Source: Pseudomonas azotoformans (GTDB taxonomy: Bacteria; Pseudomonadota; Gammaproteobacteria; Pseudomonadales; Pseudomonadaceae). From it: a stretch of DNA of 64,000 bases. The notes beneath the pieces were generated by a model. It searched no databases. It was not told where the DNA came from and was given only the letters and a program-made list of their open reading frames with translations. The stretch spans positions 4,944,501 to 5,008,500 of the forward strand of contig NZ_LT629702.1 of NCBI RefSeq assembly GCF_900103345.1, written 5' to 3'. Numbering within the stretch: the stretch's first letter is position 1; each line of letters opens with the position of its first letter. The position numbers and the translations under genes are program-made. Positions 25,478-33,123 of the stretch are shown here, piece after piece.

Positions 25478-26329
25478 ATGTTCGATCCCGTGCTGTTGCG
25501 CAGCTTTGTCGCCGTGGTGGACTGCGGCAATTTCACCCGTGCCGCCGAGCGCCTGCACTTGACCCAGTCCACCGTCAGCCAGCAGATCCGCCGTCTGGAA
25601 GAAGCGGTGGCGTGCCAACTGCTCGACCGCGACCAACGTCGTGTGGTGGCGACGGCGGAAGGCGAGCGCCTGCTGGCCTATGCGCGGCGCATCCTCGCAT
25701 TGCATGAGGAAGCCGCCGATGTCTTGATCAACCAGCAAAGCGACGGCGTGCTGCGCCTCGGTGTGCCGGAAGACTTCGCTGCCGAACGCCTGATGCCGCT
25801 GTTATCGGCCTTTGTGCTGGCGTATCCCAGGATGCGCCTGGAGGTCACCAGCGGTCTTGGCCCCGAGTTGCAGCGCCAGTACCGCAGCGGTGAGTTCGAT
25901 GTGTTGCTGGTCAAGCAAATGGGCGACAGCGATGACTGCCTGGCCTCCTGGCCGGAGCCGTTGTGTTGGGTAGACAGCCGCAGCACGCCATCCCTGGGGC
26001 GCGACCCATTGCCGTTGGTGGCTTTTCCGGTGGGCGGCCTGTACCGCAATGAAATGCTGCAACACTTGGAAGTGGGCGGCTGGCGCTGGCGCATCGGTTA
26101 TTCCAGCGCGAGCCTGGCCAGTGTGTGTTCGGCGGTGGCGGCGGGGTTGGGTATCAGTCTGTTGCCCCGGCGTGTGGTGCAGGCCGGGCATGTCGTATTG
26201 GGTGCGGATAGCGGGTTGCCTGCGGTGCAGGGCGTGCGGCTGGCGTTGTATGGGCGCACTGGCCTGGGCGCCGCGGGGCAGAGCCTGCAGCGCCAATTGC
26301 TGGATTTGTGCGCAAACAGCCCGGCCTGA
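25478..26329 (+). CDS. LysR family transcriptional regulator
   Basis: The protein has 283 residues from ATG 25478 (MFDPVLLRSFVAVVDCGNFT); in-frame starts lie 4 and 8 codons upstream. The helix-turn-helix reads AAERLHLTQSTVSQQIRRLE. An effector domain follows. It is divergent from the CynX-type exporter, which it probably regulates. The coding end is followed by a large palindrome and the tonB leader. Confidence 0.9.
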   Translation: MFDPVLLRSFVAVVDCGNFTRAAERLHLTQSTVSQQIRRLEEAVACQLLDRDQRRVVATAEGERLLAYARRILALHEEAADVLINQQSDGVLRLGVPEDFAAERLMPLLSAFVLAYPRMRLEVTSGLGPELQRQYRSGEFDVLLVKQMGDSDDCLASWPEPLCWVDSRSTPSLGRDPLPLVAFPVGGLYRNEMLQHLEVGGWRWRIGYSSASLASVCSAVAAGLGISLLPRRVVQAGHVVLGADSGLPAVQGVRLALYGRTGLGAAGQSLQRQLLDLCANSPA

Positions 26330-26362
26330 ACCATGCCTTTGCCGAATATTTTTTATGCCTGG

Positions 26363-26431
26363 AAAGCATGCAAAAACATCGCCTGGACGCCAGCCCGTGC
26401 AGGACGGGGCTTTGGCGTTTCAGCATGCTTT
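26363..26431 (+). terminator. nested hairpin after the LysR gene
   Basis: The outer arms AAAGCATGC / GCATGCTTT enclose a second stem (ACGCC AGCCC / GGGCT TT GGCGT). The right arm is followed by TGTTTATT. It may terminate the LysR transcript, but the T run is poor. Confidence 0.45.
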
Positions 26432-26497
26432 GTTTATTCGTTCTAGATCTATGTATAACTTCAAAGATTACTTTAAGAGATAAGCATCTGGCCCGGA

Positions 26498-26569
26498 TGA
26501 TTCACTCCTCGACGGCCTTCGATGCAGGCCTGTCGGTTTTTTTGCTTAAAAACCGTAGGGAGTGAATCA
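26498..26569 (+). promoter_or_regulatory. tonB leader: terminator plus ribosome-binding-site stem
   Basis: Three overlapping hairpins directly precede tonB. (1) CGACGGCCT / AGGCCTGTCG (26510-26535) followed by T7 looks like a true intrinsic terminator. (2) CGGTTTTT / AAAAACCG (26534-26555) overlaps its 3' side and T run. (3) TGATTCACTCC (26498-26508) pairs perfectly with GGAGTGAATCA (26559-26569), which contains the Shine-Dalgarno and runs up to the AUG. Only 26 nt separate the T run from the start codon, too few for a separate promoter, so tonB mRNA must pass the terminator. Confidence 0.6.
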
Positions 26570-27382
26570 ATGGGCAATGTCCAGACCGCCGCCAGTGCAC
26601 ACGAGGCGCCGTGGCGCCAGGCACCGGGTGGTGAGTTGGTCGACCTTGGCCGGCCGCACCGCGCGCCGTTGGGGCAATTGTGCACGCAGAAAACGCCAAA
26701 GCGTTTCTCCAGCCGTCGTGAAGGCATCCTGCTTGGTCTGCTGGTGCTGGCCCTGCACGGTGCGGTGATCTACTGGGTGAGCCAGAAGCCGACGCCGGTG
26801 CTGCCGATTGTGCCGCCGGAAATTCCGCCGATGACCATCGAATTTTCCCAGCCGGCGCCGCCGGTGGTGGAACCGCCACCGCCTGTGCCACCACCGCCGC
26901 CGCCACCCGTGGTCGAGCCACCGCCGCCGGTGGTGGATGAGTTGGCCGCCAAGCCGGCGCCGCCCAAACCGATTCCAAAACCCAAGCCGAAGCCAGTGCC
27001 AAAGCCTGAGCCCAAGCCCGCACCGAAACCGGTCGAGCAACCGCCTGCGCCACCGACACCCGCGCCGCCTGCGCCTCCCGCTCCACCGGCGCCGGCCCCG
27101 GTAACGCCGGCTTCGGCCAACGCCGCGTACCTGAAGAACCCGGCGCCGGAGTACCCGTCACTGGCTCAGCGGCGCGGTTGGGAAGGCACGGTGTTGTTGC
27201 GGGTGCATGTACTGGCCAGCGGCAAGCCGGGCGAGATCCAGATCCAGAAGAGCAGCGGGCGCCAGCAACTCGATGACGCCGCACTGACCGCCGTGAAGCG
27301 TTGGAGCTTCGTGCCGGCCAAGCAGGGCGATGTGGCCCAGGACGGCTGGGTCAGCGTCCCGATCGATTTCAAGATTCACTAA
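26570..27382 (+). CDS. tonB: TonB energy transducer
   Basis: The protein has 270 residues. It has a cytoplasmic N-terminal extension of about 50 residues, one membrane anchor (about 53-72, ILLGLLVLALHGAVIYWV, with the conserved His), a long Pro/Lys spacer (about 88-180, PPPP, PKPKP and PAPP repeats) that spans the periplasm, and the C-terminal TonB domain (PEYPSLAQRRGWEGTVLLRV to SVPIDFKIH). It transfers proton-motive energy from ExbB-ExbD to outer-membrane receptors. The N-terminal extension and the tonB-exbB-exbD order match the TonB2/ExbB1/ExbD1 type of Pseudomonas. GGGAG precedes the ATG but lies inside a stem. Confidence 0.94.
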   Translation: MGNVQTAASAHEAPWRQAPGGELVDLGRPHRAPLGQLCTQKTPKRFSSRREGILLGLLVLALHGAVIYWVSQKPTPVLPIVPPEIPPMTIEFSQPAPPVVEPPPPVPPPPPPPVVEPPPPVVDELAAKPAPPKPIPKPKPKPVPKPEPKPAPKPVEQPPAPPTPAPPAPPAPPAPAPVTPASANAAYLKNPAPEYPSLAQRRGWEGTVLLRVHVLASGKPGEIQIQKSSGRQQLDDAALTAVKRWSFVPAKQGDVAQDGWVSVPIDFKIH

Positions 27383-27436
27383 CTATTCGGCTGCGGTGTG
27401 TTGCACACGCCGCGACCTGCACAGAGGGAAGACATC

Positions 27437-28156
27437 ATGGCATTAGCATCTCCACTTGAATCCATCGAAAGCGCGGTGATCTGGCTGCTGGTGGTTTTTT
27501 CGGTCGCCACCTGGGGCCTGGCCCTGCTCAAGGGCGTGCAGTTCGGTCGCCTCAAGGCGCAGGATCGCAAGTTCCATAAACAGTTCTGGGCGGCGTCGAG
27601 TCTCGACGCTGCCGCCGAATTGGCAGAAACCCAGCCTGGCGCCGCCGCCCGTGTCGCCCAGGCCGGTTACGCCGCGATCCAGGTGGGCGAAACCCCACAC
27701 GCCGCCGACCTGAGCCAGGCGATCAACCATCAGGACCGCCTTGAGCGTGCCCTGCGCCAACAGATCGTGCGTGAGCGGCGCTCCCTGGAAACCGGCCTGG
27801 CCGTGGTCGCCAGTATCGGCAGCACCTCGCCGTTCATCGGCCTGTTCGGCACCGTGTGGGGCATCATGGAAGCGCTCAAGGGCATCAGCGCCGCCGGTTC
27901 CGCCAGCCTCGAAACTGTGGCCGGGCCGATCGGTGCAGCCTTGGTGGCGACCGGTGTGGGTATCGCCGTCGCGGTGCCGGCGGTGCTGGTCTACAACTAT
28001 TTCCTGCGTCGCCTCAAGCTGACGGCTGCCGACCTTGACGACTTTGCCCACGACTTCTACAGCCTGGCGCAGAAGAATGCCTTCCGCGTATTGCTGCACC
28101 CAACCCTGAACAAAGCCGGCGCCGGCACCCCGCAAAAAGTGAAGGAGGCCTCCTGA
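27437..28156 (+). CDS. exbB: ExbB, TolQ/MotA-type proton channel subunit
   Basis: The protein has 239 residues with three transmembrane segments (about 10-32, 115-145 and 165-190). The conserved MotA/TolQ/ExbB core reads TSPFIGLFGTVWGIMEALKG and GPIGAALVATGVGIAVAVPA. It forms the pentameric inner-membrane channel that powers TonB. ATG 27437 has GAGGGAAG upstream; a CTG/TTG-type start 13 codons earlier is not needed. exbD begins 1 bp after its stop. Confidence 0.95.
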   Translation: MALASPLESIESAVIWLLVVFSVATWGLALLKGVQFGRLKAQDRKFHKQFWAASSLDAAAELAETQPGAAARVAQAGYAAIQVGETPHAADLSQAINHQDRLERALRQQIVRERRSLETGLAVVASIGSTSPFIGLFGTVWGIMEALKGISAAGSASLETVAGPIGAALVATGVGIAVAVPAVLVYNYFLRRLKLTAADLDDFAHDFYSLAQKNAFRVLLHPTLNKAGAGTPQKVKEAS

Positions 28157-28157
28157 C

Positions 28158-28559
28158 ATGGCCTTCTCCACGCAAGACAGCGATGAAGTGCTGAGCGAGA
28201 TCAACGTCACGCCGCTGGTGGACGTGATGCTGGTACTGCTGGTGGTGTTTATCGTCACCGCGCCGCTGTTGACCAACGCGATTCCGATCAACCTGCCCAA
28301 GACCGAGGCCGTGGCCCCGGTGGAGCAGAAGGACCCGCTGGTGGTGAGCATCGACGGCGCCGGCAAACTGTTTATCAACAAGGACGAAATCCAGCCGGAC
28401 CTGCTGGAGTTCAACCTGCAGGCGGCCAAGGCCAAGGACCCTGATGTGCGGGTGCAACTGCAGGCGGATGATGGCGTGAATTACGGCGAAGTGGCGCGAG
28501 CCATGGCGTCTATCGAGCGCGCGGGCATTACCAAGCTGTCGGTGATTACCGCACGTTAG
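28158..28559 (+). CDS. exbD: ExbD, TolR-type stator protein
   Basis: The protein has 133 residues: one membrane anchor (about 20-40) carrying the conserved Asp in INVTPLVDVMLVLLVVF, which relays protons, then a periplasmic domain (DPLVVSIDGAGKLFINKDEI and VNYGEVARAMASIERAGI). It is the partner of ExbB; the start follows the exbB stop by 1 bp with GGAGG inside exbB. A terminator follows. Confidence 0.95.
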   Translation: MAFSTQDSDEVLSEINVTPLVDVMLVLLVVFIVTAPLLTNAIPINLPKTEAVAPVEQKDPLVVSIDGAGKLFINKDEIQPDLLEFNLQAAKAKDPDVRVQLQADDGVNYGEVARAMASIERAGITKLSVITAR

Positions 28560-28583
28560 TTGCAAAAGCCTCGACAATTTTTT

Positions 28584-28617
28584 GGCCGTCTCCTTGGCAG
28601 GGTGCGGCCTTTTTTTT
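28584..28617 (+). terminator. terminator after exbD
   Basis: GGCCG / CGGCC stem with a 16-nt loop and T8. Confidence 0.8.
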
Positions 28618-28654
28618 GCCTGCGATTCAGTCCTCAAGTTGAAATGCGATCAAG

Positions 28655-28742
28655 GTGGGAGGGGGCTTGCCCCCGATTGCAGTGTGTCAGCCAATCAATC
28701 TGTAACTGATACACCGCCATCGGGGGCAAGCCCCCTCCCACA
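28655..28742. repeat. REPIN, family A
   Basis: Inverted pair of family A palindromes between exbD and the hydrolase gene. The rest of this 303-bp gap (28743-28862) is AT-rich with a TTATTCC motif at 28791. Confidence 0.9.
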
Positions 28743-28862
28743 TTTTGGTTTCATACAAGATTGGTTTTTTGGTTATTAATAAATAGCTTCTTATTCCTTA
28801 ACGAATATAACCCTCGTCCCTATACTGTTCAGCAACGTCAAACGCTGCAGGAGGGCACACCC

Positions 28863-29444
28863 ATGCACAGCGAGTCGATTCGTTACCTGATCGTGCCGGG
28901 CTGGCAAGGATCGCCAGAAGATCATTGGCAAACCCATTGGCAGAACAGCCTGCCCAACAGCGCTCGCGTGGAGCAGGCCGATTGGCTGACGCCGCGTCGT
29001 GAAGACTGGGTGGCGGCGCTGGCCGAGGCTATCGCGGCCGATAGCACACCGGTGATCCTGATCGCCCATAGCCTGGGTTGCATCACGGTGGCGCATTGGG
29101 CGGCCACCGCGCCGGTGCACTTCCTGCGCCAGGTGCGCGGCGCCTTGTTGGTGGCCCCGGCCGATGTCGAACGGCCCGCCTGCTCTCCTGCGTTGCGTAA
29201 TTTCGCGCCGATCCCGACCGACCTGTTGCCGTTCCCCAGCCAGGTGGTCAGCTCCGACAACGACAGTGCCGTCAGCGCCCCGCGAGCCCTGGAACTGGCC
29301 CGCAACTGGGGAGCCGAAGCCGGCATTCTGTCGGGGGCGGGGCACATCAATGTGAAGTCCGGCCACCAGCGCTGGGAGCAGGGCTTTGCCTACCTCTATC
29401 GCCTGCAAAGCCGCCTTGAGCATCACGCCCGGCGTACTGCCTGA
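28863..29444 (+). CDS. RBBP9/YdeN-type alpha/beta hydrolase
   Basis: The 193-residue protein is a small single-domain alpha/beta hydrolase. It has the N-terminal VPGWQGSPEDHWQTHW motif typical of the RBBP9/YdeN family, the nucleophile elbow AHSLGC (Ser near 83) and the catalytic His in GAGHIN (near 162). The Asp of the triad is likely in SDNDSAV. It is probably a soluble serine esterase or hydrolase of unknown substrate. GGAGG lies before ATG 28863. It is followed after 49 bp by the sigma54-type AAA+ gene; the same neighbourhood (tonB-exbB-exbD then hydrolase) is known in P. aeruginosa. Confidence 0.88.
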   Translation: MHSESIRYLIVPGWQGSPEDHWQTHWQNSLPNSARVEQADWLTPRREDWVAALAEAIAADSTPVILIAHSLGCITVAHWAATAPVHFLRQVRGALLVAPADVERPACSPALRNFAPIPTDLLPFPSQVVSSDNDSAVSAPRALELARNWGAEAGILSGAGHINVKSGHQRWEQGFAYLYRLQSRLEHHARRTA

Positions 29445-29493
29445 ATTTTTTCAACGCCCCGTCCCTTGAGTGGATTGGGGGCGGGAGCCTGCC

Positions 29494-30420
29494 ATGAGTC
29501 TGCATGAAACCTACGGCCAGCCATTGCTGACCTTTCCCGACGCGGAAAAAAGCCCGCTGAGTATCCGCGCCAAGGCGTTGGTGTTTGTCGACCCGCGTTC
29601 GCGGCAACTGCGCGAAGACCTCGAAAGCCTCGCACCGCGTGCCTTGCCCGTGTTGATCCGTGGCGAGACCGGCAGCGGCAAAGAATTGCTGGCGCGGCAT
29701 ATTCACCGGGGCAGCGACCGCACCGGTTTGTTTGTTTCGGTCAATTGCGGCGCGATCAGCCCGACCTACGCTGATGCCGAATTGTTCGGTTATGCCGCCG
29801 GCAGCCACAGTGGTTCGGCCAGTAGCCGGGCCGGCTGGTTTGGCTCGGCGAATGGCGGCACCTTGTACCTGGACGAGATCGGCGACCTGCCGCTACCGAT
29901 CCAGGTCAAACTGCTGGCCGCCCTGGAAAACCACGAAGTCACCCGCGTCGGCGCCCATCAGCCGAGCCCGGTGGATGTGCGCTTGGTGGCCGCCACCAGC
30001 ATCGACCTGGCCCAGGCCGTGACCGCCGGTAAGTTCCATGAGCGCCTGTTTCACTACCTGAGCGAAGGCCGGTTGGATTTGCCGGCGCTGCGCGAGCGGG
30101 TTGGTGACATCCTGTCCCTGGCCGAATACTTCTTGGGCATCTACAGTCAGCGCCTGGACCTGCCGGTACCGCTGATCAGCGATGCCGCCCAGCGTGTGCT
30201 GGAACACCACAGCTGGCCGGGCAATACCCGCGAGCTGGAAAACGTTATTCACTTTGCCTTGCTGGTCAGCAGCGGCGACGAGATTTTGCCCGAGCACCTT
30301 AACCTGCCGGTGGCCGGCTCGCCGTTGGAGCAAGTGCAGCGGATTTTCGAGCGCGCCAGCCCCGCCGAGCGGGAAACGTTGAGCAAATTCCTACATGAAC
30401 AAAATGGAATATCAACGTGA
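29494..30420 (+). CDS. sigma54-interaction-type AAA+ protein lacking a DNA-binding domain
   Basis: The protein has 308 residues. A short N-terminal segment leads into a full AAA+ module: Walker A GETGSGKE (near 59-66), Walker B GGTLYLDEIGDLPLPIQ (near 123-139), arginine-finger region FHERLFHYLSEGRLDLPALRE and sensor II WPGNTRELENVIH. The position that normally reads GAFTGA, the loop that touches sigma54, reads GSHSGS. The protein stops at LSKFLHEQNGIST with no Fis-type helix-turn-helix. It resembles the SfnR branch, sulfur-linked sigma54 activators, and precedes a MetQ-type gene. It may act through another regulator or have lost activation function. Confidence 0.8.
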   Translation: MSLHETYGQPLLTFPDAEKSPLSIRAKALVFVDPRSRQLREDLESLAPRALPVLIRGETGSGKELLARHIHRGSDRTGLFVSVNCGAISPTYADAELFGYAAGSHSGSASSRAGWFGSANGGTLYLDEIGDLPLPIQVKLLAALENHEVTRVGAHQPSPVDVRLVAATSIDLAQAVTAGKFHERLFHYLSEGRLDLPALRERVGDILSLAEYFLGIYSQRLDLPVPLISDAAQRVLEHHSWPGNTRELENVIHFALLVSSGDEILPEHLNLPVAGSPLEQVQRIFERASPAERETLSKFLHEQNGIST

Positions 30421-30547
30421 ATAAAAGATATTGTTCCGGAATAAAAAAACTAGGTATTGTCCGTCCCACGCCGCGATAGCACTTCGCTGGCACACTACAT
30501 AAAAAACGGTCGTCAGAGACGCCCCGGAATTTCGATAAGGACACTGC

Positions 30548-31330
30548 ATGAAAAAGGTTCTGTTGTTTACCGCACTGGCGGCTGCCCTGACTGCAAGCTT
30601 CACCCAGGCCAACGAAAAACTGGTGGTGGCCGCCACGCCGATCCCGCACGCCGAGATCCTCGAACTGGTCAAGCCAACCCTGGCCAAAGAAGGCGTGGAC
30701 CTGGAAATCAAAGTCTTCACCGACTACGTGCAGCCAAACGTACAAGTCGCAGAAAAGCGTCTGGACGCCAACTACTTCCAGACCCTGCCGTACCTGGAAA
30801 ACTTCAACAAGGGCAAGGGCACCAACCTGGTCACCGTGGTCGGTGTGCACGTTGAACCCTTCGGCGGTTACTCGAAAAAGATCAAGAACATTTCCGAGCT
30901 CAAAGATGGCGCCACCGTGGCCATCCCGAACGAAGGCTCGAACAGTGGCCGTGCCCTGTTGCTGCTGCAGAAAGCCGGCGTGATCACCCTCAAAGACCCA
31001 ACCAACGCCCTGGCCACGCCAAAAGACATCAAGGACAACCCCAAGCACCTGAAATTCAAGGAGCTGGAATCGGCCCTGCTGCCACGTGTGCTGGACCAGG
31101 TTGACCTGGACCTGATCAACACCAACTACGCCCTGGAAGCCGGCCTGAACCCGGCCAAGGACGCGCTGATCATCGAAGACGCCAAGTCGCCGTACGTGAA
31201 CTTCCTGGTGGCTCGCCCGGACAACAAGGACAGCGACGCGATCCAGAAGCTGTCCAAGGCCCTGACCAGCCCGGAAGTCAAAGCCTTCATCGAGAAGAAG
31301 TACAACGGTGCTGTAGTGCCTGCGTTCTGA
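30548..31330 (+). CDS. MetQ/NlpA-type ABC substrate-binding protein (orphan)
   Basis: The protein has 260 residues with a signal peptide (LLFTALAAALTASFTQA) and no lipobox cysteine, so it is soluble in the periplasm. The core is that of NlpA/MetQ: VAATPIPHAEILELVKP, RLDANYFQTLPYLENFNKGK, IPNEGSNSGRALLLLQKAG and INTNYALEAGL. Family members bind methionine or related sulfur compounds. No metN or metI lies beside it, so it probably uses a permease encoded elsewhere. TTGTTCCGGAATAA at 30431 lies about 115 bp upstream. A terminator follows. Confidence 0.88.
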   Translation: MKKVLLFTALAAALTASFTQANEKLVVAATPIPHAEILELVKPTLAKEGVDLEIKVFTDYVQPNVQVAEKRLDANYFQTLPYLENFNKGKGTNLVTVVGVHVEPFGGYSKKIKNISELKDGATVAIPNEGSNSGRALLLLQKAGVITLKDPTNALATPKDIKDNPKHLKFKELESALLPRVLDQVDLDLINTNYALEAGLNPAKDALIIEDAKSPYVNFLVARPDNKDSDAIQKLSKALTSPEVKAFIEKKYNGAVVPAF

Positions 31331-31357
31331 TGTAGCCCAAACCCCCTTCAAGGTTTG

Positions 31358-31392
31358 AACGCCGACGGCTTGTTTAGCGTCGGCGTTTTTTA
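31358..31392 (+). terminator. terminator after the orphan MetQ gene
   Basis: AACGCCGACG / CGTCGGCGTT stem with a short loop and T6. Confidence 0.95.
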
Positions 31393-31416
31393 TTGGGTCT
31401 GGAATACGGTCAAAAC

Positions 31417-31504
31417 TGTGGGAGCGGGCTTGCTCGCGAAGGCGGTGTGTCAGAGACACATTCATCGCTGACCCACCGCCTTCGCGAGCAAGCCCGCTCC
31501 CACA
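31417..31504. repeat. REPIN, family C
   Basis: GTGGGAGCGGGCTTGCTCGC left arm and inverted right arm, with about 38 bp between. Confidence 0.9.
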
Positions 31505-31520
31505 TTTGAACTGCGTAGGC

Positions 31521-31607
31521 TCACATACCTCGTGCGTTGATCGCCCTGCGCAGCGCCATCAACCACTTCACCAGTTCCTGCGGGTCCATCGGTTTCGCTT
31601 CGTTCAT
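31521..31607 (-). CDS. possible 28-residue small protein
   Basis: The minus strand encodes MNEAKPMDPQELVKWLMALR, then RAINARGM and a stop. GAGGG lies at a good distance before the ATG. The codons are typical of this genome, and the predicted protein is one amphipathic, positively charged helix (about residues 9-26). It lies alone between a REPIN and the AT-rich promoter region of the amino-acid transporter, divergent from it. I do not recognise the protein; function unknown. Confidence 0.5.
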   Translation of the reverse strand: MNEAKPMDPQELVKWLMALRRAINARGM

Positions 31608-31817
31608 TGTTCGATCCCTCGAATCCCAGACCCCCAAACCATAGCTCTCACCCGCCAAACCCGCGAATCCGCCGGTTATCTTTTTGGGTGATATCAATAT
31701 GCTATTTCGGTATTTAAAATTTGCTTTTTATACCTTTAAAGTTCGCGCTACCCGGCGTTACCCACGCCGGATCGGATTGCGCTCGCTGCATTACCCTTGC
31801 GGCGTCATGGACTGGAA
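31608..31817. other. AT-rich divergent promoter region
   Basis: No larger gene is visible. An AT-rich block (31680-31742, including TATTTAAAATTTGC) lies between the small minus-strand ORF and the plus-strand transporter operon. It is the likely shared promoter zone. Confidence 0.4.
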
Positions 31818-32483
31818 ATGACCTTCGATTTCGCTTTTATCCTCAGCACCCTGCCGGCGTTCCTGAAGGCCGTGGGGGTGACGCTGCAAGTGGGCCTGAT
31901 CGCCATTGCCACCTCCCTGCTGGTGGCGCTGATCAACGCGGCGCTGCTGGTGTTTCGCACGCCGTACCTGTCGCGCCTGGTGGCGCTGTATGTGGAGCTG
32001 GCGCGTAACACGCCGCTGCTGATCCAGCTATTTTTCGTGTACTTCGCGCTGCCGGCCCTGGGTTTCAATATCTCCGGATTCTGGGCGGCGATCATCACCA
32101 TGACTTTCCTTGGCGGCGCGTACCTCACCGAAGTGCTGCGCGCCGGTGTGGAAGCGGTGCCGCTGGCGCAGATCGAGTCGGGCAAGTCCATCGGCCTGTC
32201 CGACTGGCAGCTGCTGCGCCATGTGATCCTGCCCCAGGCCGGCATCCTCAGCCTGCCGGCGCTGTTCGCCAATTTCATCTTCCTGCTCAAGGAGACCACC
32301 GTGGTCTCCGCCGTGGCGGTGCCGGAGATTCTCTACACCACCAAGAGTTACATCGCGCTCTACTACAAGACCTACGAAATGCTCGCGGTGCTGACGCTGA
32401 TTTGCGTGTTGCTGTTCCTGCCGCTGTCGCTGCTGCTCAGCCGCCTGGAAAGGAGGCTCCAGCATGGCCAGTTCGGGTCTTGA
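31818..32483 (+). CDS. polar amino-acid ABC transporter permease (1)
   Basis: This 221-residue HisM/GlnP-family permease has about five transmembrane segments. Key motifs are YVELARNTPLLIQLFFVYFA and the EAA-type loop AQIESGKSIGLSDWQLLRHV, then ILPQAG. ATG 31818 (MTFDFAFILSTLPAFLKAVG) is the first credible start; a TTG seven codons upstream lacks support. Its end overlaps the second permease gene by 20 bp. The four-gene operon permease-permease-ATPase-binding protein is complete. Confidence 0.9.
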   Translation: MTFDFAFILSTLPAFLKAVGVTLQVGLIAIATSLLVALINAALLVFRTPYLSRLVALYVELARNTPLLIQLFFVYFALPALGFNISGFWAAIITMTFLGGAYLTEVLRAGVEAVPLAQIESGKSIGLSDWQLLRHVILPQAGILSLPALFANFIFLLKETTVVSAVAVPEILYTTKSYIALYYKTYEMLAVLTLICVLLFLPLSLLLSRLERRLQHGQFGS

Positions 32484-33123
32484 GTTGCTGTGGGTGTCGT
32501 TGCCGCAACTGGGCAAGGGCGCCGCGCAAAACCTGTCGATTTCGTTCTTGAGCATCGCCTTCAGCACCGTCGGCGGCGTGTTGTATGGCGTGCTGCGTAC
32601 CTTGAACAACCGGCTGATCAACGGCGTGCTGCGGGTTTACCTGGAGTTGTTCCGTGCGATCCCGGTGCTGGTGTGGTTGTACCTGCTGTTTTTCGGCCTG
32701 CCGATTTTCTTCGGCCTGAGCATCCCGAGCTTCTGGTGCGCGGTGCTGGTGCTGTCGCTGTGGGGCGCCAGTGAAGTGGGCGAAGTGGTGCGCGGCGCGT
32801 TGCATTCGCTGCCCCGTGGCCAGCGCGAGGCGGGCTTGTCGATTGGCCTGTCCGACCCGCAGCTGTACGGCTACGTGCTGCTGCCGCAAGCGCTCAAGCG
32901 CATGACGCCGCCAACCATCAACGTCTACACGCGCATCATCAAGACCAGCTCCCTGGCGGTGCTGATCGGCGTGGTGGACGTGATCAAGGTTGGCCAGCAA
33001 ATCATCGAGCGCACCTATGAGTCTGTGTTGATCTACGGCGTGCTGTTCCTGTTTTTCTTCTTTATCTGCTACCCGTTGTCGGCTGCCTCCAAGGTGCTGG
33101 AACGGCGCTGGGGCCAGGCATGA
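32464..33123 (+). CDS. polar amino-acid ABC transporter permease (2)
   Basis: This 219-residue second membrane subunit has YLELFRAIPVLVWLYLLFFG and the coupling loop GQREAGLSIGLSDPQLYGYV, then LLPQALKRM. It overlaps its upstream partner (20 bp) and the downstream ATPase gene (4 bp, ATGA), so all four genes are translationally coupled. The substrate is set by the binding protein at 33893. Confidence 0.9.
   Translation: MASSGLELLWVSLPQLGKGAAQNLSISFLSIAFSTVGGVLYGVLRTLNNRLINGVLRVYLELFRAIPVLVWLYLLFFGLPIFFGLSIPSFWCAVLVLSLWGASEVGEVVRGALHSLPRGQREAGLSIGLSDPQLYGYVLLPQALKRMTPPTINVYTRIIKTSSLAVLIGVVDVIKVGQQIIERTYESVLIYGVLFLFFFFICYPLSAASKVLERRWGQA

Noticed and set aside
26770..27120. Gly-rich open frame opposite the tonB spacer
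   Set aside because: It is the antisense of Pro/Lys codons in TonB, not an independent gene.
30480..30520. TGGCAC upstream of the orphan metQ as a sigma54 promoter
   Set aside because: The -12 element (TTGC) is missing at the required spacing.
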